64,000 nucleotides of DNA from CAZWCX01 sp964632945 (GCA_964632945.1 CAZWCX010000010.1:28653-92652); one strand, 5' to 3'; shown: positions 50,474 to 59,274, counted from the stretch's first letter. Notes: generated by a model from the letters alone, not told the origin. Numbers and translations: made by a program.

Positions 50474-50503
50474 AAAATAGGACCTGGGTCGGAAGAGTGT
50501 CAA
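50474..50503 (-). promoter_or_regulatory. Promoter of the FHA-ABC / machine operon
   Basis: Reading leftward, a perfect TTGACA (50503-50498) and TATTTT (50479-50474) are separated by 18 bases. Transcription would start near 50466, 36 bases before the GTG. It probably drives the pseudokinase and VirD4-like genes too. Confidence 0.65.
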
Positions 50504-50624
50504 TCGATTTTCCCGGCGCCTGCGTCCCCCTGGCGAATCGCGTGAAAGGCCGGCGGCTTTCCGGCGATTCCAAGGATGGAGCGCGATCGATCCTCCAACC
50601 GGAATCGCGCGACGTCTTCGTGCC

Positions 50625-50654
50625 TTGACCGGGGATCGGGGGCGGGGCTAAGAT
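50625..50654 (+). promoter_or_regulatory. Promoter of the M48-TerB-M48 operon
   Basis: TTGACC (50625-50630) and TAAGAT (50649-50654) are separated by 18 bases. Transcription would start near 50661, followed by GGGAGGAG and the ATG at 50688. It diverges from the machine operon promoter. Confidence 0.65.
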
Positions 50655-50687
50655 GCGGATTCCCGCCCTCCGGGAGGAGTCCCTTTC

Positions 50688-51767
50688 ATGAATCACGGGT
50701 TTCCCGCCTTCGCCGCAGCCCGCGGCGGGTCTGCGCATCGAAAGTTCCTCAGCCTGGTCTTCGTGGCGGTTTCGGTGATCGGCGCGGTCACCTTCGATTC
50801 CTGGTGGCCCCGTTTGCTCGCGAGCCTCCCGGGTGGACTCTCGGGCGGCGCCGCGGGGTCGAGCGAGTGGGACCGGGGCGAGGACCATCGGGCGGCAATG
50901 GACAAGGACCTGCAGGACGCCTCCGGCTCCGCCGAAATCACGATCAAGATGCGCGATCTCAAGGACGCGTACGGAAAACTCTCGAAGGACGCCTTGCGCA
51001 ACGTGCTGCCGCCCAATTTCGAGCTCAAACTCCAGGAGCTGGGCGAACAGGCCGCGCGCGACAAGGAGGAGGAGTGCCGGCGCGCGGGGATGGCGGTCGA
51101 TCGGCCCGAAGACGCGGCGTGGATCGAGTATCTGGAGCGGGTCGCGCGCGCGTTGCGGGATCATGTGCAACACAAGGGGATCCACTATCGGTTCCACATT
51201 CTCCACCGGGCCGAGTTCGGCGCGGAGGCGGTCCCGGGCGGGCACATCTACGTCTATTCCGGGACGCTGTCGGTGCTGCAGAATGAAGCCGAACTGGCGG
51301 GGTTGCTCGGCCGCGAAATCGCCCACATCGATCGGCAGCACAACATGCTGGAGATCTGGGTGGCGCAGCAGGGGAACAAGCTCCTCGATCCGCTCGCCAA
51401 GGTGGGGATCAAGGCCGACGTGACCAAGGTCTTGCAGACGCTGATGAAGAAGGCGCTGCAGGCCGGATGGAGTTCCGGGGACCAGGTCGAGGCGGACCGG
51501 TTGTCGATGCGTTGGTGCGTGGCGGCCGGGTATTCTCCCTACGCGGCGGCGCGGTTGTGGCGCCGGCGCGCCGGCGGGACCGATCAGATCGTAAATCCCC
51601 TGCCCACGCTGTTCGGCGCGGGCGCCGCGGACGTCGTGCGCTACTTGAACTGCCTGGATGAGATCCGCGCGCTCGAGCAGGAGTTGGGACCGTCCTATCC
51701 GCACCGATTCTACGTGGGGCGCAGAAACCTCGAAACGAGGGTTCCTGCGTCCTCCCGGAAGTATTGA
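50688..51767 (+). CDS. M48 metalloprotease homologue with broken zinc site
   Basis: This 359-residue protein has one N-terminal membrane helix (FLSLVFVAVSVIGAVTF) and an M48-family domain. The zinc motif H-E-x-x-H is changed to R209-E210-I-A-H213 (codon CGC, no ambiguity), so the first His ligand is lost while the downstream Glu (V-E-A-D-R) remains. It is a paralogue of the protein at 52939-54225, sharing Y-R-F-H, P-G-G-x-I-Y-x-Y-[ST]-G and G-Y-S-P-Y. It is probably a catalytically dead partner or regulator. GGGAGGAG lies about ten bases before the ATG. The TerB-like gene follows directly. Confidence 0.88.
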   Translation: MNHGFPAFAAARGGSAHRKFLSLVFVAVSVIGAVTFDSWWPRLLASLPGGLSGGAAGSSEWDRGEDHRAAMDKDLQDASGSAEITIKMRDLKDAYGKLSKDALRNVLPPNFELKLQELGEQAARDKEEECRRAGMAVDRPEDAAWIEYLERVARALRDHVQHKGIHYRFHILHRAEFGAEAVPGGHIYVYSGTLSVLQNEAELAGLLGREIAHIDRQHNMLEIWVAQQGNKLLDPLAKVGIKADVTKVLQTLMKKALQAGWSSGDQVEADRLSMRWCVAAGYSPYAAARLWRRRAGGTDQIVNPLPTLFGAGAADVVRYLNCLDEIRALEQELGPSYPHRFYVGRRNLETRVPASSRKY

Positions 51768-51778
51768 GCGAGCCGATC

Positions 51779-52921
51779 ATGGCCGAGTTTCGTTGTCCGA
51801 TGTGCGCCGGCGCGGTGCCGATCCCCGTGGACCCGTCGATCTCGTCCACCACCTGTCCGAACCCGGACTGCCGGTTGCGGATCCCCCGCGCGAAGTGGCC
51901 GGTCGCCGCTCCGGCCGAGCCCGCCGAGCCGAATCTGGTCTTTCCCCCGAGTCTGCAGGCGGGCGAGCGGACGATGGAGGTCGACCAGCCCAAGCCGTCC
52001 GGCCGTCCGCTGATCCGCGTCCGCCGGTCCGCCTCGGGCGGATCCGCGCCGGGCCCCGCCCAGGGGGAGCCGCCTCCGCCGGATCGGAAGGCGCCGCCGC
52101 CCGTTCCACCGACGCCGCCCTCCGCGCGGGCCGAGCGGGCCGATGGCCGGGAAAAGACGGGCCCCGAGCCGGTCGCACCGGAGCGCAGCGCCGAGCCGGC
52201 GGTCATTCTCCAGGCCCTGGTGAGCGTCGTGGCCCTGCACGAAGGGGTGAAGTCGGCCGAGCTGGCCATCCTCCAGGAGCACGCGCAGGCGCTCAAGACC
52301 AAGCTCCGGCGCAGTCAATTGCGCGCCTATTCGCTCGACCGGATCGCGGAGCAGATCCGCGACCGGGAGCAGCGCCGCCATGTCCTCGCGGAAATGGTGC
52401 GGATCGCGAAGGCGGACGGCGACCTGAACGAGGAAGAGACCGGCCTGATCCAGCACCTGGCATTGCGCTGGGGGATCCCCGCGCCGGGGATCGAACCCGC
52501 GCTGCAGGCGCCGCCCCACAAAGTCAAGCGGATCACGGAAGAGAAGATTCGGATGCTCGCGCGCGAGGAGGCGGTCGCCGACGGGGGCGCGGCGAACCTG
52601 CTCGAGGGCGTGGTCGAGGGGGATCCGCCGCTGCCGCTGGACCGTCTCCCCTGGTTCGTGGTCGCCATGGGGGCCGGCAGCGTGGCGGGGGCGATTTTCG
52701 CCTGGATGCTCAAGGCGGTGATGCCGAGCGGGGCGCTGCCCGGGTTCTTCCAGACGATCGTCCTGCTCCTGTGCCTCGCCACCCTCGCCGGGGGGACCGC
52801 CCTGATCCTCTATTTCCGCTACGGCCCCCGACCCTCGCGCGAAGGCGCGCGCCGCGCCTCCTGGGGTACGAACGCGGCTTGCGCCGCCTTCGTCCTGCTG
52901 CTGTTCCAGATGGTGAAGTAG
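51779..52921 (+). CDS. Zinc-ribbon / TerB-like / C-terminal membrane protein
   Basis: This 380-residue protein begins with a zinc ribbon (C-P-M-C ... C-P-N-P-D-C), then a Pro-rich disordered segment. A helical TerB-like domain covers about 140-250 (H-V-L-A-E-M-V-R-I-A-K-A-D-G-D-L-N-E-E-E). It ends with about three membrane helices (FVVAMGAGSVAGAIFAWMLK and following). TerB domains are membrane-linked stress or assembly modules. The ATG at 51779 is preferred, and a TTG at 51764 overlapping the previous stop codon is possible. It is sandwiched between an inactive and an active M48 homologue, 17 bases before the latter. Confidence 0.8.
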   Translation: MAEFRCPMCAGAVPIPVDPSISSTTCPNPDCRLRIPRAKWPVAAPAEPAEPNLVFPPSLQAGERTMEVDQPKPSGRPLIRVRRSASGGSAPGPAQGEPPPPDRKAPPPVPPTPPSARAERADGREKTGPEPVAPERSAEPAVILQALVSVVALHEGVKSAELAILQEHAQALKTKLRRSQLRAYSLDRIAEQIRDREQRRHVLAEMVRIAKADGDLNEEETGLIQHLALRWGIPAPGIEPALQAPPHKVKRITEEKIRMLAREEAVADGGAANLLEGVVEGDPPLPLDRLPWFVVAMGAGSVAGAIFAWMLKAVMPSGALPGFFQTIVLLLCLATLAGGTALILYFRYGPRPSREGARRASWGTNAACAAFVLLLFQMVK

Positions 52922-52938
52922 TTCGCCGGAGGACCACC

Positions 52939-54225
52939 ATGGCGCCCGATCGACCGTCGTTCCTTCGGGTTCGCGGCATGACCCCGCGCCAGATGCCGGG
53001 CCTCCTCCTCGGGATCGCCATCGGCTTGGCGACCGCGTTCTTCCTGTTCAGCGGGCGACCGGAGCGGGACCCGGGCGCCGGATCGGGATCGGGACCCAAG
53101 ATCCCCGTGCCCGAACCGGGCGGCCCGGGGGCGGGGGAGCCGGCCCCCGCTCCGGGCGGCGGGACCTTCCCGGGCGGCGGCGGTGAACCCCGGCCCGGTC
53201 CGACCGGCGGCGGTGCGCCCGGCGGCGGAACCCCGGGTGGAGGCAGCCCTTCCGGGGGTGGCGGATCGTCGACCCCCCCGACCGGGGATTGGACGCTGCC
53301 GCTCCCCCTCGCCGCCCACCTGCGGGATGTCGAGGACGGCCGGGCGACCGAGGCGCAATTCGAGCGCGACCGGATCGACATCGCGCAGTCCACGCAGTTG
53401 ACCCACAAGCTCGAGGAGACCAAACACAACGTCAACGCGGTTTTCAAGAAGACCGCACGCGGGCTGCTGTCGAAGTTCGCGGAATTCGACGAGGCCGGTC
53501 TGGCCGACGAGGTGCACCGCAGCGTGGTGGCGATGCTGGCCCAGGAGGGACACAAGGTCGACGATCCGGCGGACGAACCTTGGCGCCTCTATCTGGAGCG
53601 AGTCGGCAACCGGATCGCCCGGCTGGCGCGCCGAAAGGAGATCACCTACCGGTTCCATGTCGTGCGCGCCCCGGTCTGGAACGCGTTCGCGACCCCGGGT
53701 GGGAACATCTACTTCTACACCGGCATCCTCGAGGCGGCCGAGAACGAGGCGCAGGTGGCCGGGATCCTGGGGCACGAGATCGGCCACGTCGACCTCGGCC
53801 ACTGCTCGGACGAGATGAGAGCGGGGAGCGCGGCAGCCAATCTTCTCGGCAAGGTGACCGGTAAGGCGCCCAAGAACCTGGACGCCCTGCTGGCCAAGTT
53901 CCTGCGGGTCGGCGGGATGCCCTTCAATTCCGCCAACGAAGCCGAATCGGACGACTACGGGGTCAAACAGTGCCTGGCGCTCGGGTACTCGCCCTATACG
54001 ATGGCCTCGCTTTGGCGCACGATGGCGGCGGACCGCGAGGGGAACCGCGCGAATCCGATCGAAGTGGTCTACCGGTCCCACCCGGCGTCGATCGTGCGCT
54101 ACATGAACATCATGCAGGTGGTGCAGGAGATCAAGGCGCGGTCGGGATCCTCCTTCCCCCCCGTTCTCTACGTCGGCCGGGAGAATCTTCGGCAGAAGGT
54201 CCCCTTCGAGGACCGGGGCTGGTAG
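52939..54225 (+). CDS. M48 family metalloprotease, membrane-anchored
   Basis: This 428-residue protein has one N-terminal membrane helix (GLLLGIAIGLATAFFLF) and a Gly/Pro-rich spacer (about 45-115). A complete M48 catalytic domain follows with H279-E280-I-G-H283 and third ligand Glu in N-E-A-E-S-D-D-Y-G. It should cleave proteins in the periplasm or at the membrane surface. The shared C-terminal pattern (Y-V-G-R-[RE]-N-L) confirms kinship with the inactive homologue at 50688-51767. GGAGG lies six bases before the ATG. The last gene of a three-gene operon, it ends 47 bases before a convergent sigma-factor gene. Confidence 0.92.
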   Translation: MAPDRPSFLRVRGMTPRQMPGLLLGIAIGLATAFFLFSGRPERDPGAGSGSGPKIPVPEPGGPGAGEPAPAPGGGTFPGGGGEPRPGPTGGGAPGGGTPGGGSPSGGGGSSTPPTGDWTLPLPLAAHLRDVEDGRATEAQFERDRIDIAQSTQLTHKLEETKHNVNAVFKKTARGLLSKFAEFDEAGLADEVHRSVVAMLAQEGHKVDDPADEPWRLYLERVGNRIARLARRKEITYRFHVVRAPVWNAFATPGGNIYFYTGILEAAENEAQVAGILGHEIGHVDLGHCSDEMRAGSAAANLLGKVTGKAPKNLDALLAKFLRVGGMPFNSANEAESDDYGVKQCLALGYSPYTMASLWRTMAADREGNRANPIEVVYRSHPASIVRYMNIMQVVQEIKARSGSSFPPVLYVGRENLRQKVPFEDRGW

Positions 54226-54272
54226 GGTGCGAGGGGCCGTTCATCGGCGCGGCCGTATGCTCTTCTCGGGAG

Positions 54273-54905
54273 TCAGGCCTCGGCGTGCCGCATCAGGACC
54301 GCGATCTCCGCGGGCAATTCGGTCGCGTCGCTGTATTCGCCGATGAGCCGCTCGATTTCCTTCCGGAGTTTCGGCTTGGCCCGGTGCACGTAGTTCGTGA
54401 CGTCGGACACCGTCTTTCCCAGCTTCTGGGCGATCTCCTGGTACGACCGCCCCTCCATCTGCAATTGGACGGCGCGCACCTGGGGGTCATGGCTGAGCCG
54501 GAGCAAGGCCCAATCCAGGAGGTTGCGCAGCCATAGACGGTCGAATTCCTCGGCTTCCGGCGGCCTTTCCGGGATGTCGAAGTCGTCGAGCGGAACCTCC
54601 CGGCGCCGGTCGCGCTTGCCGGCGAGTTCCCGGCGCCGGTGAGAGGCGATGACATGCTGGGTGACGGCGAGGAGCAGCGATCGGAACTTCCCTTTCGAGC
54701 GATCCGCGCGCGCGAGGAATTCGGGCCGCGTCACGCGGAGGAAGACTTCCTGGGTGACGTCCTCCGCATCCGCGGGCTGCAGCCCTCTTCCGCGCGAGTA
54801 CTCGAAGATCGGTCGGTGGTAGCGCCGGACCAGGAGGTCCAGGGTCCGGTCCGGCTGGTCGCGGTAGCCCAGAATCTGGGTCCACATCGTCGTCGGAAGG
54901 GCCAT
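54273..54905 (-). CDS. ECF-type RNA polymerase sigma factor
   Basis: This 210-residue sigma-70-family protein has region 2 (D-A-E-D-V-T-Q-E-V-F-L-R-V, about 52-64) and region 4 (Q-M-E-G-R-S-Y-Q-E-I-A-Q-K-L, then N-Y-V-H-R-A-K, about 150-190). It directs transcription of an unknown regulon. No anti-sigma gene lies next to it, so control may run through the kinases. The ATG at 54905 is followed by M-A-L-P-T-T-M-W and has a weak AAGG upstream. It is divergent from the dehydrogenase gene. Confidence 0.92.
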   Translation of the reverse strand: MALPTTMWTQILGYRDQPDRTLDLLVRRYHRPIFEYSRGRGLQPADAEDVTQEVFLRVTRPEFLARADRSKGKFRSLLLAVTQHVIASHRRRELAGKRDRRREVPLDDFDIPERPPEAEEFDRLWLRNLLDWALLRLSHDPQVRAVQLQMEGRSYQEIAQKLGKTVSDVTNYVHRAKPKLRKEIERLIGEYSDATELPAEIAVLMRHAEA

Positions 54906-55056
54906 GCCGCAAGCCTTGATTCGCGGGTCTGCCGGGGGCGACCGGGATGCCGATCGACCCCGGATTCCCATCCTACCGTGCGGCGACACGCCTGGGAACT
55001 TTGAAATGGCGCGGCGACGGGTTTCCGGCAAACCGTTTCGGCGGGGGGGGCGGGCA

Positions 55057-55065
55057 TGGTACGAT
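55057..55065 (+). promoter_or_regulatory. Extended -10 promoter of the dehydrogenase operon
   Basis: TG-G-TACGAT (55057-55065) is an extended -10 element. The -35 region (TTTCGG, 55036-55041) is poor, so recognition may depend on the TG or on an activator. Transcription would start near 55072. Confidence 0.4.
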
Positions 55066-55111
55066 TCGCACCGAATCGGAAGAGGGGTTCGCAACGAAGG
55101 GTCCCTGCCCC

Positions 55112-55966
55112 ATGGCTGCAGCCGATGCGATCCGCACCTATGACGGCGCCGTCGCCTTCGTCACCGGGGGCGCCTCCGGGATCGGCCTGGCCCTGGCCAA
55201 CGCCCTGGTGAAGCGGGGCGCCGAGGTCGTGCTGGCCGACCGGCAAGTCGACCGGGCGCGCGCGGCGGAGGCGGCGATCCGGGCCGTGGGCGGGCGCGCC
55301 ACCGCTGTCGAGCTCGACGTGACGGATGCCGCGGCTTTCGAGCAGGCGGTGCGCGCCACGGCCGAACGCTGCGGGCGCCTGGACTTCCTGTTCAACAACG
55401 CGGGCATCGGCGTGGGCGGAGAGGTCTCTCGCCACACGCTGGACTCCTGGAACGCGATCATCGACGTCAACCTGCGCGGCGTGGTGCACGGAATTCACTC
55501 GGCCTATCCGGTCTTCATCCGGCAGGGCTACGGGCACATCATCAACACGGCCTCCATCGCCGGGTTCCTGATCACCCCGTACACGACCGCGTACGCGGCG
55601 ACCAAGAGTGCGGTGGTGGCGATGTCCCGGGCCCTCCGCGTCGAAGCGGCGCCCCACGGGGTCCGCGTCAGCGCGCTTTGCCCGGGGGTCATCCGCACGC
55701 CCATCCTCGAAGGCGGCAAGTACGGCCATCTCATCGATCCGATCCCGCGCGAGACGGCGCTGCGGCTTTGGGAGCGACTTCGGCCGATGGAGCCCGCCCC
55801 GTTCGCCGACCGGGTCCTGGACGCGGTCCGGCGCAACCCGGCGGTCATCATCATCCCGCGCTGGTGGCGTTTGGTGTGCTGGATCGCCCGGCTCTCCGGC
55901 GGACTCGAGTTGTTCGTGGCGGCCCGCCTGTATCGCCGGTTGAAGCAGGAACTCGACCGGCCGTGA
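55112..55966 (+). CDS. Short-chain dehydrogenase/reductase
   Basis: This 284-residue Rossmann-fold oxidoreductase has T-G-G-A-S-G-I-G, F-N-N-A-G and Y-A-A-T-K (YxxxK), with the Asp after beta-2 (L-A-D-R) favouring NAD. The C-terminal helix region (W-W-R-L-V-C-W-I-A-R) is hydrophobic and basic, suggesting membrane association. The substrate is unknown. AAGGG lies 11 bases before the ATG, and an earlier in-frame start would precede the promoter. It is 40 bases before a DUF58 gene and probably shares its operon. Confidence 0.9.
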   Translation: MAAADAIRTYDGAVAFVTGGASGIGLALANALVKRGAEVVLADRQVDRARAAEAAIRAVGGRATAVELDVTDAAAFEQAVRATAERCGRLDFLFNNAGIGVGGEVSRHTLDSWNAIIDVNLRGVVHGIHSAYPVFIRQGYGHIINTASIAGFLITPYTTAYAATKSAVVAMSRALRVEAAPHGVRVSALCPGVIRTPILEGGKYGHLIDPIPRETALRLWERLRPMEPAPFADRVLDAVRRNPAVIIIPRWWRLVCWIARLSGGLELFVAARLYRRLKQELDRP

Positions 55967-56006
55967 TCGGTCGGGGCGGGCCGGCCCTGCCCGGGCGGGA
56001 GTGCCG

Positions 56007-57275
56007 ATGGAAAGGGGAAGCGGAAAGGCCCCCGGGCGGGAACCGGGGTACGAATCGTTCGTCCTGCGCTGGACGCGGCGGTTCCTGTTCGAGCGCCTGA
56101 CAAAGGCCGGACGCTGGTTCCTGTGGCCGACGCTGGCCTTCGTCGTCTTCCTCGGAATTTCGGTGCGGGGACAGGTCTTCCTGTCCATCTCGTACGCCCT
56201 GGCGCTCTGGGGGATCGCCGCGCTCGTATCCCTCGGGCGGCGACCGCGGGTCCACGCCCGGGTCCGCCACGTCGATCGGGTTTGCGCCGGCGAACGGTTG
56301 CCGGTCGAGGCGCGGATCGAGGCCGCGTCCGCGCGCACGGAGCGCGACCTCTGCTTCCGGCCGCGTCCCCTGCCGCGCGGGCTCGTCCTGGAGCCCGAGG
56401 ACGGGGGGCTGTTTCCGCCTTTGCCGCCCGGCACGACGCAGTCCGTGCGGATCGGCATCCGCTGCAGGGCCCGCGGCGCGTACACGCTGCCCGCGTGCGT
56501 GGTCGAGACCGACTATCCGTTCGGTCTGTTGCGGACGGCGACCGTCGTCGCGCCTCCCCGACGCCTCCTGGTCTACCCCCGGTTCGATCCGCTTCCCGGA
56601 TTCTCCCTGCCGTCGGGTCGCCGCTACCAGCCCGGCGGAGTCGCCCTCGCCTCGGTCATCGGCGAGGCCACCGAGTACATCGGCAACCGGGAGTACCGCG
56701 ACGGCGATCCGGTTCGCGACATCGACTGGCGCGCGACGGCCCGCCTCCAGCGCCCGATCGTGCGCGAGTACCGGGAAGAGTACTTCCTGCGCGTGGCCGT
56801 GGTGCTCGACACCCGGGTCCCGCCCCGGGGCCCCCAGACCCGGCGCGCGGACTTCGAGGCCGCCGTCTCGCACGCCGCCGCGGTCGGGGACGCGCTGGCA
56901 CGCCAGGAAACCATCGTCGACCTCTTCGCCGCCGGTCCGAACCTCTACCACCTTCTCGCCGGCCGCAGCCTGGCGTACCTCGACCAGATTCTCGACATCC
57001 TGGCCTGCGTCGAATCCTGCGCCGAAGAACCGTTCGCGGCGATCGAACCGGAACTGGTCGAGAACCTGTCGCGGATCAGCAGCGTGGTCGTCATCCTGCT
57101 CGACTGGGACGCGCCGCGGCGGGCCTTCGTCGACCTGCTGCGCAGCCACGGGGTCGGCCTGAAGGTCGTGGTGGTGCGCTCGGACGCCTGCACCGAAGAC
57201 CCGGTCCCGGATCTGGCCGGCCTCGGGTTCGAGTGGGTGCGGGCGGGATCGGTGCGAGCCGTGGACGCGGTCTGA
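56007..57275 (+). CDS. DUF58 membrane protein
   Basis: This 422-residue protein has two closely spaced N-terminal membrane helices (about 33-75), a beta-rich domain, and the DUF58 signature Y-R-D-G-D-P-V-R-D-I-D-W-R-A-T-A. A vWA-like C-terminal half follows (V-V-L-D-T-R). Such proteins usually work with MoxR ATPases and transglutaminase-like membrane proteins. The transglutaminase gene follows 31 bases later. No MoxR gene is adjacent here, although an FHA-MoxR gene lies at 29829-31364. GGGAG lies six bases before the ATG. Confidence 0.9.
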   Translation: MERGSGKAPGREPGYESFVLRWTRRFLFERLTKAGRWFLWPTLAFVVFLGISVRGQVFLSISYALALWGIAALVSLGRRPRVHARVRHVDRVCAGERLPVEARIEAASARTERDLCFRPRPLPRGLVLEPEDGGLFPPLPPGTTQSVRIGIRCRARGAYTLPACVVETDYPFGLLRTATVVAPPRRLLVYPRFDPLPGFSLPSGRRYQPGGVALASVIGEATEYIGNREYRDGDPVRDIDWRATARLQRPIVREYREEYFLRVAVVLDTRVPPRGPQTRRADFEAAVSHAAAVGDALARQETIVDLFAAGPNLYHLLAGRSLAYLDQILDILACVESCAEEPFAAIEPELVENLSRISSVVVILLDWDAPRRAFVDLLRSHGVGLKVVVVRSDACTEDPVPDLAGLGFEWVRAGSVRAVDAV

Positions 57276-57306
57276 GCCGTTGCGAGACAGCCTGGAGGCG
57301 AGCGCG

Positions 57307-59274
57307 TTGAACGAAGAAAAACGGAGCCTGGAGCCGGGGGCCGGGGCGCCTCGTCCCCCCTGGCCGGTCGCCGGCGCGGTTGCGGTGGCGGTGGTCGCGC
57401 TCTTCGGGCTCGAGCACGGGGCTTGGTTCACCGTCCTCCTGGGCGTGGGCTTTTTCCTGGGGTACGCGATCCCGCGGCGCCTTCCGGAGCGGGCCTGGCT
57501 CGTCTGGCCGCTGCGACTCGCCCTGTTTGCGGTTTCGGCCTGGGGCATCCTGGAATCCGACGTCCCGTCGGCGACCTTTCTCTCGGTCGAGGCCCTGGTG
57601 GGCCAGTTGTTCCTGGCGGAGATCGTCGTCCAGACCTGGCGGCAGTCGCCCACCGGGGGACCGCGCGGCGCCGGCGTCACGGTCCTGTCGGCGATCGTTT
57701 TTCTGGCTTCCTGCGGTTCGCTGCCCCATGCCACGGCCGCCTGGCTGGCGCCGGCCTACTTCGCACTTTCGACTCTGGCCCTGCGGGAGATGCGCGCGCG
57801 GCCGGAGGCTGCCCGCGGCCATCGATTGGACGGCGGCGGATGGGCGTGGCTCGGCGTGGCGCTGCTCGCGGGGGCCGGGCTGAACGCGCTCGGCTGGGCC
57901 TGGCGCGCGGAGCTCGATGCCTGGGTGACCCGGATCGGCCGCCAGGTCCTGGGTGAAGCCGTCGGCGTGGGATTCGCGGACGCGCCCTCGCTGGGAGGCG
58001 GACCGGGAACCGCGGGAGACCGGACCCGGGTGCTCCTCTGGGAAGGCCCCCTGCCCCGGCCGCACCTCCGCGGCCTTGCGTTCGACACGTACGTCGGCGG
58101 CGCCTGGCATCCGACGCCGGTCGAGCGGGCCTTCGTCGCGGCGGATCCCGCGCGCCTGCGCCCCGGGGCGCCCGGGCCGCGGAGCCGGGTCACTCGTCTC
58201 CACCCGCGCCTGACGCTTCTGCTCGCGCCGTGGGAACGGGCCGGCCTGGACCCCGGCGAGGCCGCGCTTCCGGCCATCCGGTCGACGGCGGACGGCGCGC
58301 TGCAGGCCGATTTTCCCCCGCCCTGGACGTACGAGGTGATCGTCGCGGAGGAGGCGCCTGCCGAAGAGGGACGGCCCGGCCCCGAAGAACGGGAACGGCT
58401 CCTGGCGGTCCCACCGGAGATCGATCCGCGCGTGCGCGATTTGGCCCGACGCGTGGCGGGAGAGGCGGCCGATGCGCGCGCCCGCATCGACGCGGTGGTC
58501 CGGCATCTCCTGTCGGCACACCGCTACTCCCTCGACATCCTGCCGGCCCCGGGAGACCCGGTTTCTTCCTTCCTCTTGGAGGAAAAGTCGGCGCACTGCG
58601 AGTACTTCGCCTCCGCGGCGGTGATCCTGCTGCGTTGTGTGGGCGTCCCGGCGCGCTACGTGTCCGGCTTCTTCGCCCACGAGTTCGTGAATCCCGGCCG
58701 CCGGGTCGTGCGCCAGCAGGATGCCCACGCCTGGGCGGAGGCCTGGATCGAGGGGACGGGGTGGGTGACCGTGGAGGCCACTCCCGGCGATGGGCGCCCG
58801 GACGTGGCGGCCTCCGCGGCGTCCGCACTGCTGCGGCTGCGGGAGTGGGTGGAAGACGCGTGGGTCGCCCTGCGCCGGTGGGCCGCGGATGCGCCCTGGC
58901 GTGCGCTTGCCCTCTTCGCGGCGGCCGGCGCGGCCGGCGGGTTCCTCTTCCTGCGCTTGCGCCTCCGGCTTCGCCGCCTCGACCCGGTGAGGAGCGTGAC
59001 CTACTCGTCCCCGGGACCGGCCTGGGAGCGTCTTGCCGCTCGCGCCGACCGCGTGCTGCGCCGGTTCCTCCCCCCGTGCCCTCCCGGGCGGCCCTGGGCC
59101 GAGCACCTGGCGAGTCCCGCGGCGGAGACGCCTGCGGCGGATGCGCAGATGCGGGACGACCTGCGCGCGTGGGTGCGGGCGTACGAGTTCGCGCGATTCG
59201 GCCGACCGCACGAGACGGCGGCCGCCGATTCGCTCGAGTCGCGTCTCGCGGAACTCGAACGGCGATCGCCGTGA
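57307..59274 (+). CDS. TgpA-like membrane transglutaminase
   Basis: This 655-residue protein has about six N-terminal membrane helices (to about 190) and then a periplasmic transglutaminase domain. Cys431 lies in A-H-C-E-Y-F-A-S, His474 in D-A-H-A-W-A-E, and the acid position in V-E-A-T-P-G-D. A further helix (about 535-555) and a cytoplasmic tail follow. It matches the DUF3488/TgpA type paired with DUF58 proteins and is presumed to act on envelope proteins or peptides. The TTG at 57307 is chosen because GGAGG ends eight bases before it, although a TTG at 57280 is in frame. Confidence 0.9.
   Translation: MNEEKRSLEPGAGAPRPPWPVAGAVAVAVVALFGLEHGAWFTVLLGVGFFLGYAIPRRLPERAWLVWPLRLALFAVSAWGILESDVPSATFLSVEALVGQLFLAEIVVQTWRQSPTGGPRGAGVTVLSAIVFLASCGSLPHATAAWLAPAYFALSTLALREMRARPEAARGHRLDGGGWAWLGVALLAGAGLNALGWAWRAELDAWVTRIGRQVLGEAVGVGFADAPSLGGGPGTAGDRTRVLLWEGPLPRPHLRGLAFDTYVGGAWHPTPVERAFVAADPARLRPGAPGPRSRVTRLHPRLTLLLAPWERAGLDPGEAALPAIRSTADGALQADFPPPWTYEVIVAEEAPAEEGRPGPEERERLLAVPPEIDPRVRDLARRVAGEAADARARIDAVVRHLLSAHRYSLDILPAPGDPVSSFLLEEKSAHCEYFASAAVILLRCVGVPARYVSGFFAHEFVNPGRRVVRQQDAHAWAEAWIEGTGWVTVEATPGDGRPDVAASAASALLRLREWVEDAWVALRRWAADAPWRALALFAAAGAAGGFLFLRLRLRLRRLDPVRSVTYSSPGPAWERLAARADRVLRRFLPPCPPGRPWAEHLASPAAETPAADAQMRDDLRAWVRAYEFARFGRPHETAAADSLESRLAELERRSP

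Noticed and set aside
45872..50503. A single 1543-codon leftward frame joining upstream sequence to the pseudokinase protein
   Set aside because: The N-terminal half is the out-of-frame shadow of the FHA-ABC gene. The real start is the ATGA overlap at 48061.
52480..52505. Second tRNA-like T-arm (GGGGATCGAACCCGCG)
   Set aside because: No cloverleaf can be drawn, and it lies inside the TerB-like gene.
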